In this document: positions 32,843 through 40,700 of the stretch, in pieces | How the letters are laid out: each line of letters starts with the position of its first letter | Position numbering within the stretch: position 1 is the stretch's first letter | Origin: JACDAV01 sp964626755 | GTDB lineage: Bacteria; Chloroflexota; Limnocylindria; Limnocylindrales; CSP1-4 | Reading direction: 5' to 3' | Assembly (NCBI GenBank): GCA_964626755.1 | Contig: CAZVGO010000004.1 | Span: forward strand, 186,001-250,000 | Length of the DNA: 64,000 nt | The notes under the pieces: model-generated | Told to the model about the DNA's origin: nothing | Databases searched by the model: none | The model's input: the letters and a program-made list of their open reading frames with translations, nothing else | Program-made: the position numbers and the translations under genes

Positions 32843-34837
32843 TCAGCTCGTCTCGTCGGGGGACATCGGCCAGAGCGAGAAGTAATACAGCCTCTGATCG
32901 GGTCCGCGGAGGTAGATCCGCTGGACGACGCCGCCCTTGTCCGACAGCCCCAGGACGGCCGCCTCGGCTGCCGACATGACCCGGCGCCCGGATTGGAACT
33001 CCGCCAGCCCGACGAAGTCCGCGGGCGCGATCCCGGGCCAGGGCCAGGCGACGGAGCCTGTCTCTGCGAGGCCGGGTACCAGGCCCTCCCCGATGTTGGC
33101 GAAGATGCTTGCATCCAGCAGGTTGCCCGTGAAGCGGTCGGTCACCCACACCTGCCTTGGGATGCCGGCTGCGGACTCGAAGTTGCGGAGCCGGTCGTAC
33201 AGCGCCGCGAAGGGGCCATCGCCTCCGTTGTCGACGCGCTTGTTGAGACCGCCGGCGCGGATGGTGAAGACATCGAAGGTGGCGCGGTCGACGTCCCCCT
33301 GGGTTTCATACCGCTCGCAAGCGTCCCAAAGGCCCCCTTCCGCGAGGGCGAACCGCAGGAAGGACTGGACCTGCTCCTCGTCCAGCTGGCCGATCATGAA
33401 CGGGCGGCCGCGGATCATCGGCCCGTCCGCCGGGGCCGGTTCGGTACCTTCGTTCCGGAAGATGACGGTCCCGTCGCCGTAAAGTGTGAACTCGGGACCT
33501 GGCTGGAAGAGCTCCCCGACCAGATCGCCCACCGCAAAATCCGGGCCGCGATCGAACCGGAGCACGACGTCCCTGGCCCCGGTCGCATGATCGATCCTGC
33601 CGATCGGGATGGAGGGTGGCTCGGCTGTCGGCCGCGGGGTGGCGCCAGGTTCGGTCGGGACGTCGATCGGGACGCTGGTGCTGCTGCAGCGCATCACGTT
33701 GCCGAGCTGGCCGGAGACATTGGAGCCCCAGCACCTGACCTCGCCGGCGCTGGTGACCGCACAGGCGTGCAAGCCGCCCGTGGCGATGGCGGTGATGTCG
33801 CTCGTGAGCCCCGGGACATCGACCGGAACGTTGGACGTGCCCCAGCACGCGACTCCGCCGCCACTCGTCAGCGCGCAAAGGTTCGTTTCACCCAGAGCGA
33901 TCGCCGCGACGCGGGAACTGAGGCTCGAGAGGTCGAGTCGGGTGATCCTCGGTGGGAGACTCTCGCCGAGTGGGGGTGAGTAGTTGGGTCCCCAGCAAGT
34001 GACCCCGCCCTCGTTCGTCAGCGCACACGTCCGGTCGAGCCCCGCCGCGATCGCAAGGACCCCGTTTCGTAGACCCGCGACATCGGTTGGGACACTGGTG
34101 GTGAAGATCGTGGGGTCGTCGGACTGGCCATACCCCCAGCAGGTAACGCCACCGCCATTCTTCAGCGCACAGGTGTGGAGGGTTCCTGCGGCGATCGCGC
34201 TGACTCCTCTACCGAGGCCCACGACATCGACAGGCACACTCCGGTTGGTGGTCGTGCCGTCCCCTAGCCAGCCGTGGTGATTGTCGCCCCAGCACTTCAC
34301 CCCGCCGGCGCTCGTGAGCGCGCAGGTGTGGGACCAGCCCACGCTGATCGCGGTCACTCCACTCGAGAGGCCAACGACGTCGACCGCGATGCTGCTGTTG
34401 TCGTTCACCGTGGTGCCGTTACCGAGCTGGCCGTACGTGTTGGAGCCCCAGCACTTGACCCCGCCGCCGCTCGTGAGTGCGCAGGTGTGCATCCCTCCGG
34501 CGGCGATCGCGATGACCCCACTCGAGAGGCCAACGACGTCAACCGCGCTGGGGACGGCCGCTTCACTGGTGCTGCCGTTCCCGAGCTCGCCATTGTGGTT
34601 AGACCCCCAGCACCGGACACCGCCGCTGCCCGTCAGCACGCAGGTGTGGGTGTAGCCGGCGGCGATCGCCGCGTTCGCGGGGGCCGGCGGCGTCGGTGTC
34701 GGGTCTGGAGTCGAGGCCGCCGTCGACCCCGACGGTGATTGCGTCGCGGTGGGGGCCAGGCTCGGGGCGACCGAGCACGCAGTGACGACCAGGACCAAGA
34801 CGATCGTCGTTGCGACCCGCGAGGACGAGGAGCTCAT
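32843..34837 (-). CDS. secreted lipoprotein: RCC1 propeller plus unknown C-terminal domain
   Basis: 664 residues from ATG 34837. Signal ends VVTAC (C21), then Ser/Thr/Pro-rich linker. Residues about 52-382 hold seven RCC1 repeats (AIAAGGMHTCALTSGGGVKC, WG, GQLGNGT), each with the cysteine pair C-x11-CWG, probably one disulfide per blade. A Pro-rich hinge leads to a ~260-residue C-terminal domain (about 405-664) with FTLYGDGTVIF, a conserved-looking WDACERYETQG, and a ...RLYYFSLWPMSP end, which I cannot place. First gene of an operon with three Kelch lipoproteins and preceded by palindrome site D. Confidence 0.82.
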   Translation of the reverse strand: MSSSSSRVATTIVLVLVVTACSVAPSLAPTATQSPSGSTAASTPDPTPTPPAPANAAIAAGYTHTCVLTGSGGVRCWGSNHNGELGNGSTSEAAVPSAVDVVGLSSGVIAIAAGGMHTCALTSGGGVKCWGSNTYGQLGNGTTVNDNSSIAVDVVGLSSGVTAISVGWSHTCALTSAGGVKCWGDNHHGWLGDGTTTNRSVPVDVVGLGRGVSAIAAGTLHTCALKNGGGVTCWGYGQSDDPTIFTTSVPTDVAGLRNGVLAIAAGLDRTCALTNEGGVTCWGPNYSPPLGESLPPRITRLDLSSLSSRVAAIALGETNLCALTSGGGVACWGTSNVPVDVPGLTSDITAIATGGLHACAVTSAGEVRCWGSNVSGQLGNVMRCSSTSVPIDVPTEPGATPRPTAEPPSIPIGRIDHATGARDVVLRFDRGPDFAVGDLVGELFQPGPEFTLYGDGTVIFRNEGTEPAPADGPMIRGRPFMIGQLDEEQVQSFLRFALAEGGLWDACERYETQGDVDRATFDVFTIRAGGLNKRVDNGGDGPFAALYDRLRNFESAAGIPRQVWVTDRFTGNLLDASIFANIGEGLVPGLAETGSVAWPWPGIAPADFVGLAEFQSGRRVMSAAEAAVLGLSDKGGVVQRIYLRGPDQRLYYFSLWPMSPDETS

Positions 34838-34901
34838 CCGATGTTCTCGTGACGGTGTGCGCGTGAGACGTTCGGCCGCGCCCGCTGTTGCGTCAAGTGC
34901 C

Positions 34902-34919
34902 TGTTGCCGATTGGCGACA
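34902..34919 (-). promoter_or_regulatory. 18-bp palindrome, site D, before the RCC1/Kelch operon
   Basis: On the minus strand TGTCGC-CAATCG-GCAACA, one mismatch between arms, ending 64 bases before the ATG at 34837. It lies in the gap between divergent genes (the acetyltransferase starts right after it), so it could influence both. Confidence 0.55.
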
Positions 34920-34921
34920 TT

Positions 34922-35563
34922 GTGACGATACGAGCAAGTAGTTGCGCGGTCGACGATACTGAACGCGCGGTCGGTTCGGCCCGCGGTGCGGTCGTCGGAG
35001 GTAAGTCCCCGCTGTACGAGGATCTCGGACTCCGTCGTGTCGCGACCCGGGACCTGACGCCGCACGAGATCGCGGCGATCCGGGAGCTGCTTTGGGCAGC
35101 GTTCCCGACCGGCGAGGATGAGTGGAGCGAGCACGACTGGGACCACGCGCTCGGCGGTACTCACTTCGTGCTCGAGCTCGACGGCGAGATCGTCGCCCAC
35201 GCCTCCGTCGTGGAGCGAGAGCTGCACGTCGACGGCCGGCCGCTCAGGACCGGGTACGTCGAGGCGGTCGCGACGGCACCCGACCGGCAGGGGAGGGGAC
35301 TCGGATCCGTCGTGATGGGCGATGTCACAAGCTACGTTCGCGAGGGGTTCGAGCTCGGGGCGCTCGGGACCGGCCGGCACTCGTTCTACGAGCGCCTTGG
35401 CTGGACGGCCTGGAAAGGGCCGACGTCCGTCAGGACGGCCGACGGAACGCGGAGGACGCCCGACGAGGACGGCTACGTTCTCGTTCTGCCGACCCCGACG
35501 TCGCCGCCTCTCGAGCTCACGGCGCCGATCAGCTGCGACTGGCGTTCAGGGGACGTGTGGTAG
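34922..35563 (+). CDS. AAC(2')-I-like aminoglycoside 2'-N-acetyltransferase
   Basis: GNAT enzyme very like mycobacterial AAC(2')-I: DWDHALGGTHFVLELDGEI, AHASVVERELH, LRTGYVEAVATAPDRQGRGL (acetyl-CoA loop), LGALGTGRHSFYERLGWTAW, KGPTSVRT, RTPDEDG and the end CDWRSGDVW. The start is unclear. GTG 34922 gives 213 residues with ~30 extra. A perfect GGAGGT (34997-35002) stands 9 bases before an in-frame CTG at 35012, which would give 183 residues, the normal family size. It probably acetylates aminoglycosides or, as proposed in mycobacteria, a cell-wall sugar. It looks chromosomal: no mobile element adjoins it. Confidence 0.85.
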   Translation: MTIRASSCAVDDTERAVGSARGAVVGGKSPLYEDLGLRRVATRDLTPHEIAAIRELLWAAFPTGEDEWSEHDWDHALGGTHFVLELDGEIVAHASVVERELHVDGRPLRTGYVEAVATAPDRQGRGLGSVVMGDVTSYVREGFELGALGTGRHSFYERLGWTAWKGPTSVRTADGTRRTPDEDGYVLVLPTPTSPPLELTAPISCDWRSGDVW

Positions 35564-35577
35564 AGCCAGGTTAGAGG

Positions 35578-35606
35578 TTGACAGGCGGGCCCGGACTCCA
35601 TAACCT
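35578..35606 (+). promoter_or_regulatory. sigma-70 promoter of the arsR operon
   Basis: TTGACA (35578-35583), 17-base spacer, TAACCT (35601-35606). The predicted start of transcription falls within a few bases of the ATG at 35618, so the mRNA would be nearly leaderless, which fits the absence of a ribosome-binding site. Confidence 0.7.
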
Positions 35607-35615
35607 ACTGGTTAT
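35600..35615 (+). promoter_or_regulatory. palindromic operator for the ArsR-type repressor
   Basis: ATAACC-TACT-GGTTAT, perfect 6-bp arms, covering the -10 box and ending two bases before the arsR ATG. The position is ideal for autorepression. Confidence 0.65.
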
Positions 35616-35617
35616 CA

Positions 35618-35962
35618 ATGGACGCCGACCAGTTGAGCTCCGTCTTCGGAGCCCTCGCCGATCCCACCCGGCGCGCGATCCTCGCGCGCCTGATCGAGGG
35701 CGACCTGACGGTGGGGGAGCTGACCGCGCCATTCGGCGTGTCGCAGCCGGCCATCTCCCGGCACCTCAAGGTGCTGGAGAGGGCAGGGCTGGTCTCACGG
35801 AGCCGCCGGGCGACCGCCCGGCTCAGCCACCTGGAAGCCGAACCGCTTCGAGAAGCGACGGAGTGGCTCGTCGGATACCGCGAGTACTGGGACGAGAGCT
35901 ACGACCGGCTCGACGCACTGCTCGCGTCGTTGCAGGCCGGCCAGAAGGAAGGAAACGAGTGA
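35618..35962 (+). CDS. ArsR-family winged-helix regulator
   Basis: 114 residues. Typical ArsR N-terminus LADPTRRAILARLIEGDLTV, recognition helix VSQPAISRHLKVLERAGLV, and wing SRSRRATARLSHLE. No metal-binding cysteine pair, so a non-metal sensor of the kind found with SRPBCC (AHSA1) genes. Its stop overlaps the ATG of the next gene (TGATG). Likely represses its own operon through the palindrome at 35600-35615. Confidence 0.92.
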   Translation: MDADQLSSVFGALADPTRRAILARLIEGDLTVGELTAPFGVSQPAISRHLKVLERAGLVSRSRRATARLSHLEAEPLREATEWLVGYREYWDESYDRLDALLASLQAGQKEGNE

Positions 35963-36447
35963 TGGGAACGACGCGGATCACCGCGGAGCCAGGCATGCCG
36001 TTCATCGATTTCACCCGCGAGTTCGACGCACCGCGCGAACTTGTCTTCCGCGCCCATACGGACCCGGAGCTGCTCGCCCAGTGGCTCGGCCCCGCGAAGT
36101 ACAAGATGACCGTCGAGCGATTCGAGGTCCGCGACGGCGGCACGTGGCGCTATACCCACAGCGGCGAGGATGGCGCCGAGTACGGCTTCCACGGTGTCTT
36201 CCACGGCATCCCCTCGCCGGACTGCATGGTCCAGACGTTCGAGTTCGAGGGTGCGCCCGGGCACGTGTCGCTCGACACCCTGACGCTCGAGGAACGGAAC
36301 GGTCGAACGCTCGCTCGTGGTCGCTCCGTCTTCCAGTCGGTGGAGGACCGCGACGCGATGTTCGAAAGCGGCATGGCCGATGGCATGAACGAGGGCTACA
36401 GGCGGCTCGATGAGCTCCTCGCTCGCCTGGCCGCCCCCGTCCGCTGA
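35962..36447 (+). CDS. SRPBCC (AHSA1-type) domain protein
   Basis: 161 residues from ATG 35962, overlapping the arsR stop by one base. START-like helix-grip fold: FTREFDAPRELVFRAHTDPELL, WLGPAKYKMTVERFEVRDGG, and a late MADGMNEGYRRLDELLA helix. Such proteins bind hydrophobic ligands and are regularly encoded with ArsR regulators and VOC enzymes. The biochemical role is unknown. Confidence 0.9.
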   Translation: MGTTRITAEPGMPFIDFTREFDAPRELVFRAHTDPELLAQWLGPAKYKMTVERFEVRDGGTWRYTHSGEDGAEYGFHGVFHGIPSPDCMVQTFEFEGAPGHVSLDTLTLEERNGRTLARGRSVFQSVEDRDAMFESGMADGMNEGYRRLDELLARLAAPVR

Positions 36448-36474
36448 CGTCAACACACTCAAGGAGGAACAGCC

Positions 36475-36909
36475 ATGGATTGGAAGCTCGAGCTCGTCGT
36501 CGTCCCGGTCACGGACGTCGACCGGGCCAAGAAGTTCTACAGCGAGCAGCTTGGCTTCATCGTCGACGTCGACGACAGCCCCACCCCGCAGGTCCGCGTC
36601 GTCCAGATGACCCCGCCAGGGTCGGCCTGCTCGATAACGATCGGCTAGGGACTCACCGAGGCCGTTGCGGGATCCCTCCAGGGAATGCAGATCTCGGTCG
36701 GCGACATCGACGCCGCCCATGCCCAGCTCGTCGAGCGCGGCGTGGACGCCAGCCCGATTCGCCATGTCGGCGCGGAGGGCTGGGCCGACGGCAAGGGCGG
36801 CGACTACAACTCGTTCATCTTCTTCAGGGACCCGGACGGCAACGGCTGGGCGATCCAGGAGAGCCCGCTGCTCCGCGCCGAGCTCCCCGAGAAGGCGCTG
36901 GCCCGCTAG
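36475..36909 (+). pseudogene. VOC (glyoxalase-like) protein gene with in-frame amber codon
   Basis: The frame from ATG 36475 (AAGGAGG 8 bases upstream) encodes MDWKLELVVVPVTDVDRAKK, continues to residue 57 (SITIG), meets TAG at 36646-36648 and resumes as GLTEAVAGSLQGMQISVGDI through FFRDPDGNGWAIQESPLL to TAG 36907. Both halves belong to one VOC domain of normal length (~144 residues). One or two base changes at the TAG would restore it. Third gene of the arsR operon. The octamer CGGCTAGG is the same as at the internal TAG of pnp. Confidence 0.8.
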
Positions 36910-37262
36910 GCCTCGTCGGGCCCGCCATCGGCGGCGGGCTCCCCATCCTGTACCGGCCTGGCGGTTCGACTCTGATGGCTGGCCTCGACCACTGTGGGCC
37001 GGCCATCACGGTCTTTCCAGCGAGTCTCGATCAGGACCTCCTCGGTCTCGCCAACGAGTCGCAGGACGACGTCATAGCCCGACCCCCCGCGCTCGACCGA
37101 CTGGACGGTCGCCTCACTCGACGGGAGCGGCAGGAGGCTCAGCACCTCCCCGAGGTTCTTCCGAAGCTCCGGGCTGAAGTCCGTCGTCGCCCGGTCGATG
37201 TCTCCGGCGACCAGCGCGTCGCACATCGCCTGGGCGTGCTCGCGGACGGCGTCATCGTCCAT
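36906..37262 (-). CDS. conserved hypothetical protein
   Basis: 118 residues, soluble, starting MDDDAVREHAQAMCDALVAG, followed by DIDRATTDFSPELRKNLGEV and a beta-rich second half YDVVLRLVGETEEVLIETRW; it looks like a small NTF2/SnoaL-like or DUF fold, not verified. Its TAG stop uses the same CTAG (36906-36909) as the stop of the convergent VOC gene. Confidence 0.6.
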   Translation of the reverse strand: MDDDAVREHAQAMCDALVAGDIDRATTDFSPELRKNLGEVLSLLPLPSSEATVQSVERGGSGYDVVLRLVGETEEVLIETRWKDRDGRPTVVEASHQSRTARPVQDGEPAADGGPDEA

Positions 37263-37308
37263 CGGGCGTCAGCGCTGCTTTGGACCGCCGGCGGCCGTGT
37301 AGCTCCCG

Positions 37309-38079
37309 CTAGGGCTTGGCGAACTTCATCAGGCCGAAGAACGCGCCCTGCGGGTCGCCCACGATGGCGAACCTGCCGCCCGGGAAGTCCTGCGGCGCCA
37401 GCATCTCGTGCGCTCCGGCGTCGATCGCCTTCTTGAACGATCGATCAACGTCGTCGACGTTGAAGTAGACCATCCAGTAGCTGGGTGTCTCCGCGGGGAC
37501 CATCGGGTTCATCTCGAGGGCTCCGGCGATGCTCTCACCGTCGACGAGGAACTCCGTGTACGGCTGGACAGGGTCATCCGTCCTCTTGAGCGCCCAGCCG
37601 AAGACCGTCTCGTAGAACGGGAGGGCCTTCTCGAGCCCGCGCGCGCTGAGCTCGGCCCAGCCGAAGGCATTCGGGCCCTGGGTCTGGAAGCCGCCCATCG
37701 CGGTGGCCTGCCACGCTGAGATGAATGCCCCGCTCGGATCCTGGTAGACGGCCATCCTGCCCTGGTCGCCGACGTCGAAGGCCGGTACGACGACCCTGCC
37801 GCCGGCCGCCTCGACCTTGGTGCTGAGCTTCTGGATGTCGTCGGTCCCGATGTAGACGGACCACGCGCTCGGCTGGTCCGGCGACTGGGTGCCGCCGATA
37901 CCCGCGGCGTCCTGGCCGCCGATCTTCGCCAGCCCGTAGCCGCCGTACTGCGGGTCCTGGTTGACCTCGATGTTCCAGCCGAACACCTTCGAGTAGAAGT
38001 CCCGTGCCGCCGCGGGATCCTTCGTCTCGAGATCGATCCATGTGGGCTTGTTGGCAATCGCAGTCGTGGTATTCGCCAT
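37309..38079 (-). CDS. two-domain VOC family protein
   Basis: 256 residues with two glyoxalase/bleomycin-resistance-like modules. The first (about 12-125) starts PTWIDLETKDPAAARDFYSK, the second (about 137-254) FGWAELSARGLEKALPFYET; both end in a P-x-G-x-F pattern (DPSGAFISAW, DPQGAFFGLM). Such CFP32-like proteins bind small hydrophobic compounds. No function can be assigned. Stand-alone on the minus strand. Confidence 0.88.
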   Translation of the reverse strand: MANTTTAIANKPTWIDLETKDPAAARDFYSKVFGWNIEVNQDPQYGGYGLAKIGGQDAAGIGGTQSPDQPSAWSVYIGTDDIQKLSTKVEAAGGRVVVPAFDVGDQGRMAVYQDPSGAFISAWQATAMGGFQTQGPNAFGWAELSARGLEKALPFYETVFGWALKRTDDPVQPYTEFLVDGESIAGALEMNPMVPAETPSYWMVYFNVDDVDRSFKKAIDAGAHEMLAPQDFPGGRFAIVGDPQGAFFGLMKFAKP

Positions 38080-38221
38080 GCTGGGTCCCTCCGTTGTCGG
38101 GAGCGTCTCGCGGAAGCCGTCATTATCCCACCGTGAGCTTCCTGTTGCCGCTGACGCTTATGACCGGTTCATGGGCAGGTACTCCGTACCGCTTGCCCCG
38201 CAGCTCGCCTGGCGTCCGCGG

Positions 38222-39262
38222 TCAGCGGACTCCCAATTCCCGTTGGAATGACCAGTCCATGTCACGCTCGAAATTGACCTTGAGGCGCATCTCCGGAAGT
38301 CCGTCGCTAAGCGAGTCGGGCGATGCCGCCGCCCACGTATCGATGGCCGGCCGCATCAGGTCCGGATCCTGGGCTACAAAGTGCATCGTCCGGCTGCCGG
38401 CGGTTGTCTCTCGCCCGGCATGGATTGCCACATCTCCAAGCCGCCGAAGCAAGTCGTCCTCGAGCTCGTTCAGCAGCTTCGCCTCGGACCCAGTTGGCAT
38501 GCGGTTGACTCCGAAGACCAGCTCGATGGTGACGTGGTGATCGACGAACGGGTGATCGATGCGCTTGAGACCGGCATCGGCGACGACGATGGCGATTGAG
38601 CCGTTCGACTTCGTCAGCTCGCCGAGAACCCAAGTCTCATCCCCGGCTGGCTCCATCTTTCGGCGCTCCAGCTCGGCCTTGAGCTCGAGCGGAGTGCGCC
38701 CGCCTGTCGGCGCTTCAAGGAGGTGGACCTCGCCGACCATTCGCTCGACGTCTTCCTCGCCGAGGAGGTTGTCGAGGAAGACGAAGCCGACCTGAAGCCG
38801 GACGTTCTCGGGCACATCGGCAAACAGCGGATGCCACAGTCGGACGTCCATCCGCTGCCGAGCCGGATCCCACGAAGCAATGGCTCGCATCCCGTCGAGG
38901 TCGAACCGCCATTGGCCGAGTTCGAGGTCCATGAGCTTCGCAGCCGGCTGCTTCGAAGCGTGATACTCCCAAGTCGCGTCGGCCGGCGGGGCGGACGCAA
39001 GCCACGCGAGCGCCAGCTGTCGGAGTTCGGCATTCCCCTCCGGCGAGATGCAGAACGCGTGCTGCGCCGTCTTCCCGGGCCCGAGCTCCCAGGCCATCGC
39101 CGGATGGATGGCGTGGACGGCTGTCGAGATCTCATCGACGAGGCGCTCGTCGAAGCCGCCGGTCGCAATCGCCTGGGCGACCCGATCATGCCCTTCTGAC
39201 CACCACGCCCAGAAGTCCAAGCCCTGTTCGCGCTCGGATGGACCGCGCCTGAGGAACCGCAT
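38222..39262 (-). CDS. hypothetical protein with repeated DUF695-like halves
   Basis: 346 residues, soluble, no signal peptide. It starts RGPSEREQGLDFWAWWSEGH, with a first half describing an alpha/beta domain (DEISTAVHAIHPAMAWELGP) and a second ending DMDWSFQRELGV. The general look is that of stand-alone proteins with DUF695-type domains, but I am not sure. It ends 9 bases after the oxidoreductase stop on the same strand (39272) and may share its transcript. Confidence 0.6.
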   Translation of the reverse strand: MRFLRRGPSEREQGLDFWAWWSEGHDRVAQAIATGGFDERLVDEISTAVHAIHPAMAWELGPGKTAQHAFCISPEGNAELRQLALAWLASAPPADATWEYHASKQPAAKLMDLELGQWRFDLDGMRAIASWDPARQRMDVRLWHPLFADVPENVRLQVGFVFLDNLLGEEDVERMVGEVHLLEAPTGGRTPLELKAELERRKMEPAGDETWVLGELTKSNGSIAIVVADAGLKRIDHPFVDHHVTIELVFGVNRMPTGSEAKLLNELEDDLLRRLGDVAIHAGRETTAGSRTMHFVAQDPDLMRPAIDTWAAASPDSLSDGLPEMRLKVNFERDMDWSFQRELGVR

Positions 39263-39271
39263 GGCCCGTGC

Positions 39272-40699
39272 TCAGCGACCCGACGGACGAACGTTCTGGT
39301 TCAGGTGGAACACGTTGTCCGGGTCGTATCGATCCTTGACCCCGACCATACGGTCGTAGGTCGCGGCACCGAACGCCGCCCGAACCTTGTCCACCGTCGC
39401 GTCGTCCAAAGCGTTGGTATAGGAGCGACCGGTCGACAGGGGCAGCATCGAGTCCCCGAAGGCACGCGCCGCGGCGATTCGATCGCCGTCGAGCGCCGGG
39501 TCCTGCCAGGTCGAGGTGACGACGAGGTCGAACAGCGCGTCGCGCCCGCTGAAGGCCGTGTCGTCAGCACCGACCCGGGAGATCGCGCCACCCAGCTGTC
39601 CCAGGCTGCCGCCGGCCGCGACCGCCGTATCGGCGCCACCACGGTGAAGCAACGCATCCACGAAGGCGTCGGGCGTCGCGCGGATGAAGTGCGACCGGGC
39701 GTATTGCCGCTGGCCGTGCCGCTGCGGTTCGTCCGGGATCCGCTGGAGATCGACGTACCGCATGACGTCGACGAACTCGGCGAGGGGCTCGCCGGCAGCT
39801 CTCAGCCGAGGCACGTGGCGCTTGCCGGCCTCGACGTCGTCGGCGTACGTGTAGCCGACCCAGACGACTGGGCGGCCGTGGTGCGCCTGCGGGATCTCCG
39901 GCGAGGGGCGAGCCGTGACGACCGCCGCGCTCGTGACCATCGGATCCGGGGCGTCCGCCGACAGCTCGAGCAGCGCCCGGAGGGCAGCGGGTCCGGCGTC
40001 GATCGGATAGGCGAGGTCGACCGAGAGGATGTCCGGGCCGAACGGATGAAGCTCGAACTCGAAGCTCGTCACGACGCCGAAGTTGCCGCCACCACCACGG
40101 ATGCCCCAGTACAGGTCTTCATTCCGGGCCGGGCTCGCGACGAGAACATCGCCGGTCGCAGTGACGACCTCGGCGGATCGTACGTTGTCGCAGGCCAGCC
40201 CGAAGCGCCGCCCGAGGTAGCCATAGCCACCCCCGAGCGTCAGGCCACCGACGCCGGTGTGCGAGACGACGCCACCGGTCGTGGCCAGCCCGTGGATCTG
40301 TGCCTCGCGGTCCACGTCGCGGAGGAGGGCGCCGCCCTGGACCCACGCCCGCCGCGCGACCGGATCGACGCGGACACCGCGCATGAGCGCCAGGTCGATG
40401 GCGAGCCCGCCGTCCGTCACGGACTGGCCGGACGTCCCGTGCCCGCCGCACCGGACCGAGATCTCGAGCCCGTGCTTCCGGGCGAAGCGGATCGCCGCGG
40501 CGACATCCGCCGCGCCGCGGGGCTGGGCGATGAGGGCCGGGTACCTGTCGATCATCCCGTTCCACGGACGACGGGCTGCGTCGTAGCCCGGGTCGGCCGG
40601 GCCGATGAGCTCGCCGTCGAACGCCTTGCGCAGGTCCGCGAGGGCGCTCTCGGGCAGCTCGACCCGCTGCGGGCGACGCGTCGCGATTGCTTCGGCCAT
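39272..40699 (-). CDS. FAD-binding oxidoreductase of the BBE/VAO type
   Basis: 475 residues from ATG 40699, after GGAGG. FAD-binding PCMH domain (about 50-225) with SVRCGGHGTSGQSV, where the histidine is the usual site of covalent FAD attachment, then GGLTLGGGYGYLGRRFGLACDN and GGGGNFGVVTSFEF. C-terminal berberine-bridge-enzyme motif near YNPDNVFHLNQN (here YDPDNVFHLNQNV). Oxidises alcohols, sugars or alkaloid-like substrates. Co-transcribed with the F420-type reductase gene, whose stop it nearly touches. Confidence 0.9.
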   Translation of the reverse strand: MAEAIATRRPQRVELPESALADLRKAFDGELIGPADPGYDAARRPWNGMIDRYPALIAQPRGAADVAAAIRFARKHGLEISVRCGGHGTSGQSVTDGGLAIDLALMRGVRVDPVARRAWVQGGALLRDVDREAQIHGLATTGGVVSHTGVGGLTLGGGYGYLGRRFGLACDNVRSAEVVTATGDVLVASPARNEDLYWGIRGGGGNFGVVTSFEFELHPFGPDILSVDLAYPIDAGPAALRALLELSADAPDPMVTSAAVVTARPSPEIPQAHHGRPVVWVGYTYADDVEAGKRHVPRLRAAGEPLAEFVDVMRYVDLQRIPDEPQRHGQRQYARSHFIRATPDAFVDALLHRGGADTAVAAGGSLGQLGGAISRVGADDTAFSGRDALFDLVVTSTWQDPALDGDRIAAARAFGDSMLPLSTGRSYTNALDDATVDKVRAAFGAATYDRMVGVKDRYDPDNVFHLNQNVRPSGR

Positions 40700-40700
40700 G

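Noticed and set aside
34922..35563. AAC(2')-like gene as part of a mobile resistance island
   Set aside because: No integron, transposase or repeats flank it; AAC(2') genes are typically chromosomal.
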